From Arthrobacter_J sp038199985 (GTDB lineage Bacteria > Actinomycetota > Actinomycetes > Actinomycetales > Micrococcaceae): a stretch of DNA of 64,000 nucleotides. Below, piece by piece: positions 19,101-26,761 of the stretch. The translations under genes were made by a program, and so were the position numbers. Below the pieces are notes generated by a model, which was given only the letters and a program-made list of their open reading frames with translations, was not told the DNA's origin and searched no databases. The stretch covers positions 1 to 64,000 of the forward strand of contig JBBPYK010000093.1 of NCBI GenBank assembly GCA_038199985.1, in the 5' to 3' direction. Position 1 is the stretch's first letter. Every line of letters starts with the position of its first letter.

Positions 19101-19318
19101 GCCAGAACGAGCGCACGGGCTGGGTCCATACCGTCTCGCAGCACACGTCGGAGAACGCTCTCGATGACGACTGTTGTCTTCCCTGTTCCCGGGCCACCAA
19201 GGACCAGAAGCGCAGCCGATTCCTGAGGGCGGTCTACGACAGCCATTTGGTCAACGCTCAACGTGAGCGGTTCAACTGTTCGACGGCTTGAGCGCACAAG
19301 ATTGATGTGTTGCTTCAT
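16124..19318 (-). CDS. adnA: AdnA subunit of the AdnAB helicase-nuclease
   Basis: A 1064-residue partner of AdnB. It has Walker A GGPGTGKTTVVIESVL (about residue 42), but the Walker B region reads IGVDDLQEANP instead of the canonical DExQ and motif III reads CPDTAVQGFRGAR, in line with the less active AdnA motor described in mycobacteria. The C-terminal nuclease looks intact: VDRIELDSRGHVHIVDLKTGK and HPQLASYQ. The last 25 residues carry three clustered cysteines (GCRLPEVCPLCPEG), a likely iron-sulfur or metal site. Start and stop both overlap neighbours by four bases, so ATL, adnA and adnB form one operon. AdnAB resects double-strand breaks for recombination. Confidence 0.92.
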   Translation of the reverse strand: MKQHINLVRSSRRTVEPLTLSVDQMAVVDRPQESAALLVLGGPGTGKTTVVIESVLRRVLRDGMDPARALVLAPTRLSAARLRDQITERLDRSLSATPARSWASYAFDLIRRARAEGLLPHVVRPPKLLSGAEQDLIIKELLDGHGSNGVPELPWPEDLHAALGTRGFRQEIRQLFDRMSEYGLGPADLEAFGHQIGRLDWEAAAALYGEYRDVLDIRMPEAFDPAGVITTAVDLLLNEPGFLDAERASIEFIGVDDLQEANPAIHRLLGLIGDGTDVVMAACPDTAVQGFRGARPDLLGELHAVFHGRVETVMLTTSHRLGPVLSNAWQRVAARISAAGVTPAYRALAPHPDQDASAEVHVVDSDLHELRYVSQRILQAQVLDGLRPSDIAVIVRSGRQVSALQRYLIGQGIDVHVPAAEKAVRDEAAVRPLLELFGVVLDSRLLTPETVVSLVTSRIGGATALELRRLRQILRREELSIGGGRGSDELLIEALQRPAQLELLGWEGRAGLRIARMLEAGLLAASIPGANAETLLWALWDASRLSKNWAEASLGAGSVAMRADRDLDAMMALFHAAERYVEQLPGATPAQFLEYLTSQELPMDTLAARALGRETVEILTPASAAGRQWPMVIVAGVQEGTWPDLRLRGELLGSGELAAVIEHGQNYKAFRHPLALMHETRFDELRSFSMAISRASTVLVCTAVSAEEEQPSQFLDLIAPLPADAEERTSTEVLRPLSVRGLVADYRRLAQEQRPEAAQAVRQLARMARHRPVVPGVHPDQWWGLLPLSTSTSIVAEGQPVYVSPSKVEAVLRSPLDWFVSAAGGEAAQDFARSLGSLVHEIAQDLPEATGTEYVLELRRRWPMLGMKENWEGQMDFLRAEKMVRKLASYVIRMRQDGRSLLAAESDFDTSLPPVRENLAETVLRGQVDRIELDSRGHVHIVDLKTGKNASSKDDLAGHPQLASYQVAANAGAFDAVDGAAGAPSGGASLVQLGTTLKDVGVQEQQALNVEDSWARDMVLEAARLMSGDSFDAIHEAGRQAFGGRGCRLPEVCPLCPEGKQVTQ

Positions 19319-19731
19319 GGGAACAGCGAATCATGGTGGTCCGACATTTTGGACCTTCCCGCCGCAGGGCTCTCCGCTGCCAAACCTTTTCGAAGGACGT
19401 CTAGCTGTTCCCATTCAGACTCCGTCGGCTGCCATCGGGCGTCTTTCATGAGAATCCTCGTGTCTCCTGGCGCTCTGGAAGCCGAGCGGATGGGAGTTTT
19501 CTCGGTTCGATAATGCTGAAACGCTGTATTGCCATGACAGGCAGGCGGTTGCCCATCGGCGCGGACCACCCTCCACCAGGGAAGGTCACCTTCAGATTCT
19601 GACATGATCTTTCCGACTTGCCGTGGACCCCCACAAGCCAGCAGTTCGGCGATGTCTCCATAGGAAAGGACGCTGCCGGGCGGAATCATGGCAACTAGCC
19701 GAGCAACAGATCTTTCAAAGTCTTCGTTCAC
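19315..19731 (-). CDS. alkyltransferase-like (ATL/MGMT-fold) DNA-binding protein
   Basis: A 138-residue single-domain protein with the MGMT DNA-binding fold: IPPGSVLSYGDIAELLACGG is the helix-turn-helix region. In true O6-alkylguanine transferases the active motif is PCHRV; here the position reads PWWRVVRADG, so the acceptor cysteine is Trp. This is the hallmark of ATL proteins, which bind O6-alkylguanine without repairing it and hand the lesion to nucleotide excision repair. GTG start at 19731, with TAAGCT six bases upstream. First gene of the adnAB operon, corresponding to Rv3204. Confidence 0.88.
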   Translation of the reverse strand: MNEDFERSVARLVAMIPPGSVLSYGDIAELLACGGPRQVGKIMSESEGDLPWWRVVRADGQPPACHGNTAFQHYRTEKTPIRSASRAPGDTRILMKDARWQPTESEWEQLDVLRKGLAAESPAAGRSKMSDHHDSLFP

Positions 19732-19737
19732 GCCCCC

Positions 19738-19743
19738 AGCTTA
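19738..19743 (-). promoter_or_regulatory. -10 element (TAAGCT) of the ATL-adnA-adnB operon
   Basis: On the minus strand TAAGCT ends six bases before the GTG at 19731. With no binding site in the gap, this suggests a leaderless operon message. Confidence 0.45.
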
Positions 19744-19801
19744 GTTTCCCTGCGCTGCGGTAACCGAACCCAACTGCAGCAGGAAGGGCAGAGGGGTGGG
19801 G

Positions 19802-19807
19802 TAGCGT
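19802..19807 (+). promoter_or_regulatory. -10 element (TAGCGT) of the exonuclease gene
   Basis: TAGCGT ends seven bases before the ATG at 19815 and no ribosome binding site is visible, so the message may be leaderless. Confidence 0.4.
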
Positions 19808-19814
19808 TTCACGT

Positions 19815-20531
19815 ATGACAATCCCGACAAATTGGCATGAATTGCCGCGCGCCGCATTCGACCTCGAAACGACGGGACGGGATCCGTTGGACGCCCGAAT
19901 CGTCACGGCCTCCATCATCCTCGTCAACGGGCGCGGAGACGTACTCCAACATCACGAGTGGCTTGCCAATCCCGGAATACCCATCCCGGATGAAGCCGCA
20001 AACATTCACGGCGTCGACACCGCGATGGCTTCCGCTTCCGGGGCACCGGCACATGAGGTTGCCGGACAGATTTGTGCCGTCCTCAGTGGAATGTTCGCAG
20101 CCGACATTCCGGTGATGGCGTTCAACGCCTGTTACGACTTCACCGTCCTATCTCGCGAATGCGGTCGTCACCGTCTTGCTACCATCACGTCGATGCCCGT
20201 TATCGACCCCTACATCCTCGACAAACAGATGGATCGATACCGTCGTGGCAAACGAACCCTGACCGCGCTGAGCGAACTTTATGGTGTACCCCACGACAAC
20301 GCCCACACCTCTGCAGCCGATGTTATGGCCACTCTAGGGGTCGCGTCAGCGCTCGCCGAGAAGTATCCCGAATTGCACGGTGACGCGACAGAACTCCACC
20401 ACAAGCAAACCGGATGGGCATCCCAGCAGGCCGCAAGCTTTCAAGAATATTTGAGGCGTAAGAACCCATCAGCGATGGTCGACGGCAGCTGGCCCCACGT
20501 CGCCCACGAAACGTCCGTCACCGTTCCTTGA
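19815..20531 (+). CDS. DnaQ-type 3'-5' exonuclease
   Basis: A 238-residue DEDDh exonuclease resembling DNA polymerase III epsilon. The Exo I motif is AAFDLETTGRDPLDARIV, Exo II is PVMAFNACYDFTVL, and Exo III is HTSAADVMATLGVA with the preceding HDNAH, giving all four acidic residues plus His. It probably removes 3' nucleotides in repair or proofreading; there is no polymerase-binding extension visible. Its 3' end is 12 bases from the convergent hemL stop. Confidence 0.88.
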   Translation: MTIPTNWHELPRAAFDLETTGRDPLDARIVTASIILVNGRGDVLQHHEWLANPGIPIPDEAANIHGVDTAMASASGAPAHEVAGQICAVLSGMFAADIPVMAFNACYDFTVLSRECGRHRLATITSMPVIDPYILDKQMDRYRRGKRTLTALSELYGVPHDNAHTSAADVMATLGVASALAEKYPELHGDATELHHKQTGWASQQAASFQEYLRRKNPSAMVDGSWPHVAHETSVTVP

Positions 20532-20543
20532 TCTGTGCCACCG

Positions 20544-21866
20544 TCAGGCTGGTTGCGCCGCCGCAGCGGCGCGGGCAGCAGCGGGTAGAGCGTCAAGGAT
20601 TCTTTCCATTGCGGCATCGTCATGAGCTGCCGAGAGGAACCACGCCTCGAAGACAGACGGAGGCAGGTAAACCCCGGACTTCAGCATGGAATGGAAGAAC
20701 GGTGCATAACGATAAACGTCCTGTCCCTGGGCATCGGCATAGTTACTGACACCCCGCGCAGCTGTCCCAAAAGCGAGGCTGAAGAGGTTGCCTGTGCGCT
20801 GGACACTGTGGTTAACGCCGGCAACGGTCAGAGCGTCTTCAAGGGCACCTGAGAGTTCCAGTGACTTGGCGTCGATGTGCTGGTAGACATCGGCAGTCGC
20901 GGCGGTCAACGTGGCTACGCCGGCAGCCATGGCCACAGGATTTCCAGAAAGAGTTCCCGCCTGATAAACGGGGCCGGTCGGAGCCAAGAATTCCATGACT
21001 TCTTTCCGTCCGCCAAGGGCAGCGACGGGAAGCCCACCACCGATAACCTTCCCGAACGTCAGCAGATCCGGCGCCCACGGCTCCTCCGAACCTGACGCAC
21101 CGCCGGTGAGTCCCCAGTACCCGGCGGGACCGGTGCGGAACCCGGTCAGGACTTCATCCATGACGAATAGCGCGCCGTTGGCCCTCGTGATCTCTGATAA
21201 TGCCTTGTTGAAACCTTCTCCAGGAGTCACCACGCCCATGTTCGCAGGTGCCGCTTCCGTGATGACCGCCGCGATCTTGTCCCCATGCTCGGCGAATGCA
21301 GCCTCAACAGCCGCAATATCGTTGTACGGCAACACCAGAGTTTCGGCTGCCGTCGCCTCGGTGACACCTGCCGATCCTGGCAGAGCGAGCGTGGCTAGAC
21401 CGGACCCCGCCGACGCGAGCAGACTGTCCAGATGTCCGTGATAGCAACCAGCGAACTTGATGACGAGGTTGCGGCCAGTAAAGCCGCGTGCAAGACGGAT
21501 AGCCGTCATCGTCGCTTCAGTTCCGGTGGAGACCATCCGAAGCCGTTCCACGGCAGGCACCCGATTTCTTACCAGCTCTGCGAGATCGGCTTCCGCCGGG
21601 GTTGAGGCGCCAAATGATAGGCCCTTATCGACCGCGCCGTGAACAGCTTCGAGCACGGCTGGATGTGCATGTCCCAGAAGCGCTGGACCCCACGAGCAGA
21701 CGAGATCGACGTAGTCGCGGCCGTCAGCGTCCATCACGTACGGCCCCTTGGCTGACACGATGAAGCGCGGTGTTCCGCCCACGGAGCCGAAGGCGCGTAC
21801 GGGTGAGTTCACCCCACCCGGCATGACGTTTTGAGCGCGTACAAAGAGTTCTTCAGACGTTGCCAT
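20544..21866 (-). CDS. hemL: glutamate-1-semialdehyde 2,1-aminomutase
   Basis: A 440-residue PLP enzyme that converts glutamate-1-semialdehyde into 5-aminolevulinate, the second step of the C5 heme pathway after HemA. The Schiff-base lysine lies in LTFGKVIGGGLPVAALGG, and RPNGVNSPVRAFG-like N-terminal sequence (GGVNSPVRAFGSVGGTP) is diagnostic. An Ala-rich tail ends the protein. It is the last gene of the heme operon, 36 bases after hemB. Confidence 0.95.
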   Translation of the reverse strand: MATSEELFVRAQNVMPGGVNSPVRAFGSVGGTPRFIVSAKGPYVMDADGRDYVDLVCSWGPALLGHAHPAVLEAVHGAVDKGLSFGASTPAEADLAELVRNRVPAVERLRMVSTGTEATMTAIRLARGFTGRNLVIKFAGCYHGHLDSLLASAGSGLATLALPGSAGVTEATAAETLVLPYNDIAAVEAAFAEHGDKIAAVITEAAPANMGVVTPGEGFNKALSEITRANGALFVMDEVLTGFRTGPAGYWGLTGGASGSEEPWAPDLLTFGKVIGGGLPVAALGGRKEVMEFLAPTGPVYQAGTLSGNPVAMAAGVATLTAATADVYQHIDAKSLELSGALEDALTVAGVNHSVQRTGNLFSLAFGTAARGVSNYADAQGQDVYRYAPFFHSMLKSGVYLPPSVFEAWFLSAAHDDAAMERILDALPAAARAAAAAQPA

Positions 21867-21902
21867 GGTATTCCTCCGTCGTGGTGAATATGTGCTTCTG
21901 CG

Positions 21903-22886
21903 TTAGGAGCGGGCTCGAAGCCACTGAGCCATTTCGGCCGCCCAGTACGTCAGTATGATGTTTGCGCCAGCCCGCTTGATGCCCAGGATTGACTCCTCGA
22001 TAGCCGCTTTGCGATCTATCCAACCGTTGGCGGCCGCGGCCTCGATCATCGCGTACTCGCCGGAGATCTGATATGCGGCCACGGGCACCGGCGAAATGTT
22101 CGCTACGTCCGCCAAAATATCGAGATAGCTCATGGCCGGTTTGACCATGATGATGTCCGCGCCTTCATCAAGATCCAGTTCAACCTCGCGCAATGCCTCG
22201 CGTCGGTTGGCGGAGTGCATCTGGTACGTACGTCTGTCTCCTGTCAGCTGAGAATCCACAGCTTCACGGAAAGGACCATAGAACGCAGATGAGTACTTGG
22301 CAGCGTAGGCAATCTGGCTCACGTCCTGGTGCCCAGCTGCGTCCAGCGCCTGCCGGATGACCGCTACCTGACCATCCATCATTCCAGAGGGGCCAAGCAT
22401 GTGGGCTCCGGCATCGGCTTGAGTGACCGCCATCTGTGCATAAATTTGCAGCGTCGCGTCATTGTCGACGGACCCATCCTCGGCCAATACCCCGCAATGA
22501 CCATGATCGGTAAATTCATCGAGGCAGACGTCGCTCATGATCACCAGGGCGTCTCCAACTTCGGCGCGAACCGAGGCAATCGCCTTGTTCAAGACGCCGT
22601 CGGGGTTAGTGCCCGCCGTGCCGCAGGCGTCCCGCGCGGCCGGGATTCCGAACAGCATAATGCCGCCCAATCCGAGTTCGACAGCCTCTGCCGAGGCACG
22701 AACGAGGCTTTCCGTGGTGTGCTGGACAACCCCTGGCATGGCGCCGATGGGATGCGGTTCGCTGAGCCCTTCCCGGACAAACGCCGGCAGTACCAGCTCT
22801 GCAGGATCCACACGGTATTCTGCAGTCATTCGACGCATGGCCGCAGTCGAGCGGAGGCGACGGGGACGGTGGTTCGGGAAAGACAT
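21903..22886 (-). CDS. hemB: 5-aminolevulinate dehydratase (porphobilinogen synthase)
   Basis: A 327-residue enzyme joining two aminolevulinates to porphobilinogen. The two active-site lysines are visible in AAKYSSAFYGPFR and DIIMVKPAMSYLDI. The metal-binding segment reads DVCLDEFTDHGHCG: the middle cysteine of the zinc type is replaced by Asp, which points to a magnesium-type rather than zinc-type enzyme. It begins two bases after the hemD region boundary, within the operon (hemD stop at 22889, hemB ATG at 22886). Confidence 0.95.
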   Translation of the reverse strand: MSFPNHRPRRLRSTAAMRRMTAEYRVDPAELVLPAFVREGLSEPHPIGAMPGVVQHTTESLVRASAEAVELGLGGIMLFGIPAARDACGTAGTNPDGVLNKAIASVRAEVGDALVIMSDVCLDEFTDHGHCGVLAEDGSVDNDATLQIYAQMAVTQADAGAHMLGPSGMMDGQVAVIRQALDAAGHQDVSQIAYAAKYSSAFYGPFREAVDSQLTGDRRTYQMHSANRREALREVELDLDEGADIIMVKPAMSYLDILADVANISPVPVAAYQISGEYAMIEAAAANGWIDRKAAIEESILGIKRAGANIILTYWAAEMAQWLRARS

Positions 22887-22888
22887 GT

Positions 22889-23803
22889 TTATCTCGGATC
22901 TGTTGTTAGACGGCTGGCTGAAATCAACGCTGCGGCGATTCCAGCTGGACTTGGCTCCCCAGCGACGGCGCTGACAGGAACACCGACGAGCGCCGCTTCA
23001 GCGGCCGTGATCTCTCCAATGGCGATTGTCAGCAGGCCCGCCGGCAATTTCCCAGCAACGAGGGCTACCCGCCGGGTAACACTGGGGGACGTGAGGATCA
23101 CGGCGTCGATATTTCCCGCGTGAAGCGCTGTGCGGAACGCGTCGACGCTGAGAGCTGGCGGCATGAAGGAGGAGCGGCTAGGGCCCCCAGTTTCCACCAA
23201 CGGCTCGCTAATTTTAAGCTCGTCGACGGCGGGATAGTCCACCGTCCGGTAAGCGACAACTGGCAGGACCTGCCAGCCACGCTCAGTGATCCCAGCGGCC
23301 ACCGTATGGGATGCGATGTCGGCTTGCGGGACGAGCACACGATTGCTGATGCCAGACCCCGCTGCAACCGTCTCTGGCAACGGCCAGTTCTTGACGAGCG
23401 ATCGACCAGATTGTTCGCCCGTGGGCACAAAATGAACGGCTATACCGTCGGCCAACAGTGCATCTCGGGTTGTGTTGCCCACGGCAGCAACACGTGTGGC
23501 GCCTGGAATCATAAGCGCGAGCTGCCGTCCCATGGCCCGAGCTCGCTGCTTGAGTGCACGAATCGTTGTGGTGCTCGTGATCACGAGCCATGCGAAACGA
23601 CCCTCGCTGAGCAGAGCAAGGCACTGGTCCAGATCAGAGGTATCCGATGGAAACTCAAAGTCGATGAGCGGGACCAGCTGAGGACGCGCTCCCTCTGCCT
23701 CCAGGCCCCGGACCATGGCCGCTGCCCGATCCGGCGCCCGCGGGATCATGACCCGCATTCCTTGAAGCGGACCGCCCAATGGCTGATTCTTGCTGCGGAC
23801 CAC
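22889..23803 (-). CDS. hemD: uroporphyrinogen-III synthase
   Basis: A 304-residue protein with the loose two-domain HemD pattern: LQGMRVMIPRAPDRAAAMV at the front, AWLVITSTTTIRAL, then IDAVILTSPSVTRRVA and TIAIGEITAAEAALVGV near the end. It closes hydroxymethylbilane to uroporphyrinogen III. HemD sequences diverge strongly, so placement between hemC and hemB is an important part of the evidence. GTG start at 23803, three bases after the hemC stop. Confidence 0.9.
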   Translation of the reverse strand: MVRSKNQPLGGPLQGMRVMIPRAPDRAAAMVRGLEAEGARPQLVPLIDFEFPSDTSDLDQCLALLSEGRFAWLVITSTTTIRALKQRARAMGRQLALMIPGATRVAAVGNTTRDALLADGIAVHFVPTGEQSGRSLVKNWPLPETVAAGSGISNRVLVPQADIASHTVAAGITERGWQVLPVVAYRTVDYPAVDELKISEPLVETGGPSRSSFMPPALSVDAFRTALHAGNIDAVILTSPSVTRRVALVAGKLPAGLLTIAIGEITAAEAALVGVPVSAVAGEPSPAGIAAALISASRLTTDPR

Positions 23804-23806
23804 GGT

Positions 23807-24778
23807 TCATGCCTCCGGCAGGCTGGTCAGTTCTCCCGCGCCATCGGCGAGCAACTGCTCCGCAACCGCGACACCGAGGGACAGGGCGTGACCGACCTGA
23901 GGATTTTCCGCATTCATGGTGCGACTTACGCGAACGAAACCTTTGCCATCGTCACTGCAAACCACTGCTTCCAGCCTCAAGTACCCATCTTCCACCTGCG
24001 CCAACGCACCGATGGGGGCACTGCAGCCGGCCTCGAGCCTCGCCAGAAGTGATCTCTCCGCGGTAATGCACAGCCGGGTGGCGGCGTCGTCGTACTGTTC
24101 CATAGCGGAGGCCAAAGTTCCCCCAGACGCGTCAGCTTCTCGACATTCAACGGCCAGCGCACCCTGCCCGGGTGCTGGGAGCATGATGGATGGATCCAGC
24201 AATTCCGTCACCACCGCAAGCTTTCCAAGCCGTTCCAGACCAGCGGCGGCCAACACGACGGCGTCCAGGTCGCCAAACTTTCCATCAACCATGGCGCCCT
24301 CGGACATACCCCGAACACGGTTGAGCCGTGTTCCCACGTTGCCTCGGATGTCGACGACGTCCAGATCTGCCCGAGCCAAACGCAGTTGAGCGGCACGGCG
24401 AGGCGATCCGGTGCCAACCCGTGCACCAATGGGCAGGGTGTCCATGGTCAATGAATCTCGTGCACAGAGAGCGTCACGGTAGTCTGCGCGTGGCGGAATT
24501 GAAGCCAGCGATAACCCAGGCTCTGCCCACGTGGGTAGATCCTTGAGGGAATGCACCGCAAGGTCGCAGACGTCAGCCAGAAGCGCCTCACGCAAGGCGG
24601 CAACAAAGACCCCGGTACCGCCGATTTGAGCTAGCGAACCCTTGAGAATGTCTCCCTCGGTTTTGATGCGCACCAATTCCACGTCAAAGCCGCCACGTTT
24701 GGCCAGCGCCTCGGCTACCGTGGTGGTCTGTGTAACAGCGAGCGCACTCCCGCGCGTTCCGATGCGAACAGGTGTCAC
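23807..24778 (-). CDS. hemC: hydroxymethylbilane synthase (porphobilinogen deaminase)
   Basis: A 323-residue enzyme that polymerises four porphobilinogens. It opens TPVRIGTRGSALAVTQTTTV as HemC proteins do, has the EGDILKGSLAQIGGTGVF loop, and the cofactor-binding cysteine in LEAGCSAPIGALA. I set the start at the GTG at 24776-24778, which overlaps the hemH TAG by one base. The frame stays open another 390 bases upstream, but that part only overlaps hemH and does not look like HemC. Confidence 0.94.
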   Translation of the reverse strand: MTPVRIGTRGSALAVTQTTTVAEALAKRGGFDVELVRIKTEGDILKGSLAQIGGTGVFVAALREALLADVCDLAVHSLKDLPTWAEPGLSLASIPPRADYRDALCARDSLTMDTLPIGARVGTGSPRRAAQLRLARADLDVVDIRGNVGTRLNRVRGMSEGAMVDGKFGDLDAVVLAAAGLERLGKLAVVTELLDPSIMLPAPGQGALAVECREADASGGTLASAMEQYDDAATRLCITAERSLLARLEAGCSAPIGALAQVEDGYLRLEAVVCSDDGKGFVRVSRTMNAENPQVGHALSLGVAVAEQLLADGAGELTSLPEA

Positions 24779-25977
24779 TACTGCGGCACTCCAACTGTCG
24801 AGTCTGCTCCGGCTACAGTCGGCTTCCGTGTGCCGTCGCGCATGATCTTGACGCAGCACTCTGGCCGACAGACATCGAACCACGGCGGGATGCCGGTAGT
24901 GGCAGCGCGTCCTTCGATATGGTGATCCACCGTGCGCTCGCAGATCATGTCCACAAGCCCGGTCACAAACTTGGCATGGGTGCCCGGGGTGGGCGCTCGG
25001 AAAGCCGCAAGCCCGAGTTTTTGGCATGTTTCCATCGCCTCGGTGTCCAGATCCCAGAGAACTTCCATGTGATCGCTGACGAAACCCAGGGGCACAATGA
25101 CAACTCCGCTGGTCTTGCCCTCCGCCGCCAATTGTTCCAGCGCGTCGTTGATATCTGGTTCCAGCCACGGTACATGTGGTGCGCCGGAGCGGGACTGGTA
25201 AACAAGGGACCAGTTCAGGCCGGAGGCTTCAGGGATGCTGTCCATGATGGTCTGAGCTGCAGCCAGATGCTGGGCGCTGTAGGCATCACCATCGAAGGAG
25301 CTTGAGCCGTCCTCTTGTCGCGGTCCCGCAGCTTCAGCGTCCGCTGTAGGAATGGAGTGCGTAGCAAACATGATGTGGATTCCAGCGTCGGCTTCTTCAC
25401 CCTTGTCCGTGAGCTGGCGACGAACGTCAGCCAAACCCGCTGTCGTTCCCTCGATGAATGGCTCGACAAACCCGGGATGGTTGAAGTATTGCCGGACTTT
25501 GTCCACCTCAAGCTTGCCTTCAAGGCCGCTTTCCACCAGTGCTACGCCGAGATCCTCCCGATACTGACGACAGCTTGAATAACACGAGTAGGCGCTGGTG
25601 GTAACGGTCAGGACCCGGCGGTGACCGGCGTCGTAGGCTTCCTGCAGTGTTTCGCCGATGAAGGGTGCCCAATTGCGGTTTCCCCAAAATACTGGCAGGT
25701 CGATTCCCCGGTTGCTCAGCTCCGTTTCCATGGCAGCCTTCAAGGCTCGGTTCTGGGCGTTGATGGGACTGATTCCACCATTGGCGCGGTAGTGCTGAGA
25801 AACTTCTTCCAAGCGCTCATCCGGTATGCCTCGACCGCGGGTGACATTACGAAGGAACGGAATGACGTCTTCCTGTCCTTCAGGACCACCGAAGGATGCG
25901 AGCACGATGGCGTCGTAGGCCTTCGGAGCCATGCGACCGTTTTCGTCATAGCCTTCGCGGGGGTCAAAATCGTTCAT
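24778..25977 (-). CDS. hemH: coproporphyrin III ferrochelatase
   Basis: A 399-residue ferrochelatase. Motifs: YDAIVLASFGGPEG at the front, FWGNRNWAPFIGETL, MFATHSIPTAD with the metal-site His, and PLGFVSDHMEVLWDLD with the second His and Glu region. Cysteines in SCYSSCRQY and in the tail DVCRPECC suggest the [2Fe-2S] cluster reported for actinobacterial ferrochelatases. Next to hemQ it is expected to insert iron into coproporphyrin III rather than protoporphyrin. Its ATG overlaps the hemQ stop by four bases. Confidence 0.93.
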   Translation of the reverse strand: MNDFDPREGYDENGRMAPKAYDAIVLASFGGPEGQEDVIPFLRNVTRGRGIPDERLEEVSQHYRANGGISPINAQNRALKAAMETELSNRGIDLPVFWGNRNWAPFIGETLQEAYDAGHRRVLTVTTSAYSCYSSCRQYREDLGVALVESGLEGKLEVDKVRQYFNHPGFVEPFIEGTTAGLADVRRQLTDKGEEADAGIHIMFATHSIPTADAEAAGPRQEDGSSSFDGDAYSAQHLAAAQTIMDSIPEASGLNWSLVYQSRSGAPHVPWLEPDINDALEQLAAEGKTSGVVIVPLGFVSDHMEVLWDLDTEAMETCQKLGLAAFRAPTPGTHAKFVTGLVDMICERTVDHHIEGRAATTGIPPWFDVCRPECCVKIMRDGTRKPTVAGADSTVGVPQ

Positions 25978-26672
25978 CGGAGGACCTCCAGAGTTTCTTG
26001 TGGGGTGATTCTGCGGCCGGTGTAGAAGGGAACTTCTTCGCGGACGTGGTTGCGGGCGTCTGCTCCGCGGAGGTGACGCATGAGATCAACCAGATCAACC
26101 AGTTGCGGGGCTTCGAGCGCGAGCAACCATTCCCAGTCGCCCAGCGCAAAGGAAGGAACGGTGTTGGTCAGGACTTGCCGGTAGTCAACGCCCATCATGC
26201 CGTGGCCACGCAGCATCCGAGCGCGCTCTTCCGCCGGAAGCAGGTACCACTCATAGGAGCGGACAAATGGGTAGACGCAGACCCAAGCCTCCGGATCCAC
26301 CCCACGGGTGAAGGCTGGTGAGTGGTCCTTGGCGAACTCGGCAGCGCGATGAACTCCCATGGATGACCAAGCGATTTCCGTACCAGAGAACATCTGGGTT
26401 CGGCGAATCTGGCGAACCGCGGCTTGTAGGGCCTCGGCACGTGGGCCGTGAAGCCAGAACATGACGTCGGCGTCTGCACGCAGGGCCGACACGTCGTAGA
26501 TACCTCGGACCGTGACGTCGGGCAAGTCTGACAGGAGCTGTTCGAGTTCAGGCACCGTTTGCGTGTCTGGGACCGGGTTGCCCGGGATCCGCTTGAACAC
26601 GGTCCACAAGGTGAAGAAGAGCTCTTCTTCTGCTGCGGGAACTGCAGGATTCGTTTCAGCGCTTGTCGTCAT
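25974..26672 (-). CDS. hemQ: coproheme decarboxylase HemQ/ChdC
   Basis: A 232-residue chlorite-dismutase-fold enzyme that decarboxylates coproheme to heme b in the last step of the coproporphyrin pathway. Recognisable parts: LFFTLWTVFKRIPGNPV, VCVYPFVRSYEWYLLPAEER (the Tyr-rich stretch with the likely catalytic Tyr), HGMMGVDYRQVLTNTVPSF and REEVPFYTGRRI. I prefer the ATG at 26672 because AAGGGG lies upstream; an in-frame GTG at 26699 would add nine residues. It follows an 89-base gap that carries an inverted repeat and a TTGACA box. Confidence 0.92.
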   Translation of the reverse strand: MTTSAETNPAVPAAEEELFFTLWTVFKRIPGNPVPDTQTVPELEQLLSDLPDVTVRGIYDVSALRADADVMFWLHGPRAEALQAAVRQIRRTQMFSGTEIAWSSMGVHRAAEFAKDHSPAFTRGVDPEAWVCVYPFVRSYEWYLLPAEERARMLRGHGMMGVDYRQVLTNTVPSFALGDWEWLLALEAPQLVDLVDLMRHLRGADARNHVREEVPFYTGRRITPQETLEVLR

Positions 26673-26714
26673 GTATAACAGTCTGCCCCTTGGTCGCACC
26701 CGAGGGAAATTGGT

Positions 26715-26742
26715 AACTTCTACATCTAGTAGAAGTTGTCAA
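26715..26742 (-). promoter_or_regulatory. inverted repeat next to a TTGACA box before hemQ
   Basis: Between hemY and hemQ the minus strand reads TTGACA (26737-26742) directly followed by a perfect 9-bp inverted repeat, AACTTCTAC-TAGAT-GTAGAAGTT (26715-26737). The A/T-rich palindrome stands out in this GC-rich operon. It looks like an operator overlapping an internal promoter, but no clear -10 could be fixed and the palindrome could instead act as an RNA hairpin. Confidence 0.45.
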
Positions 26743-26761
26743 TCTCACATCTTTCTGACCT

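Noticed and set aside
12762..19318. phage-defence helicase-nuclease system
   Set aside because: Motifs and gene order identify AdnAB, the core actinobacterial recombination machine.
23120..24052. 310-codon plus-strand open frame
   Set aside because: Antisense shadow of hemD and hemC, both of which carry clear family motifs.
24779..25168. N-terminal extension of the hemC frame
   Set aside because: It overlaps hemH, carries no HemC similarity, and the family start TPVRIGTRGS is at the GTG at 24778.
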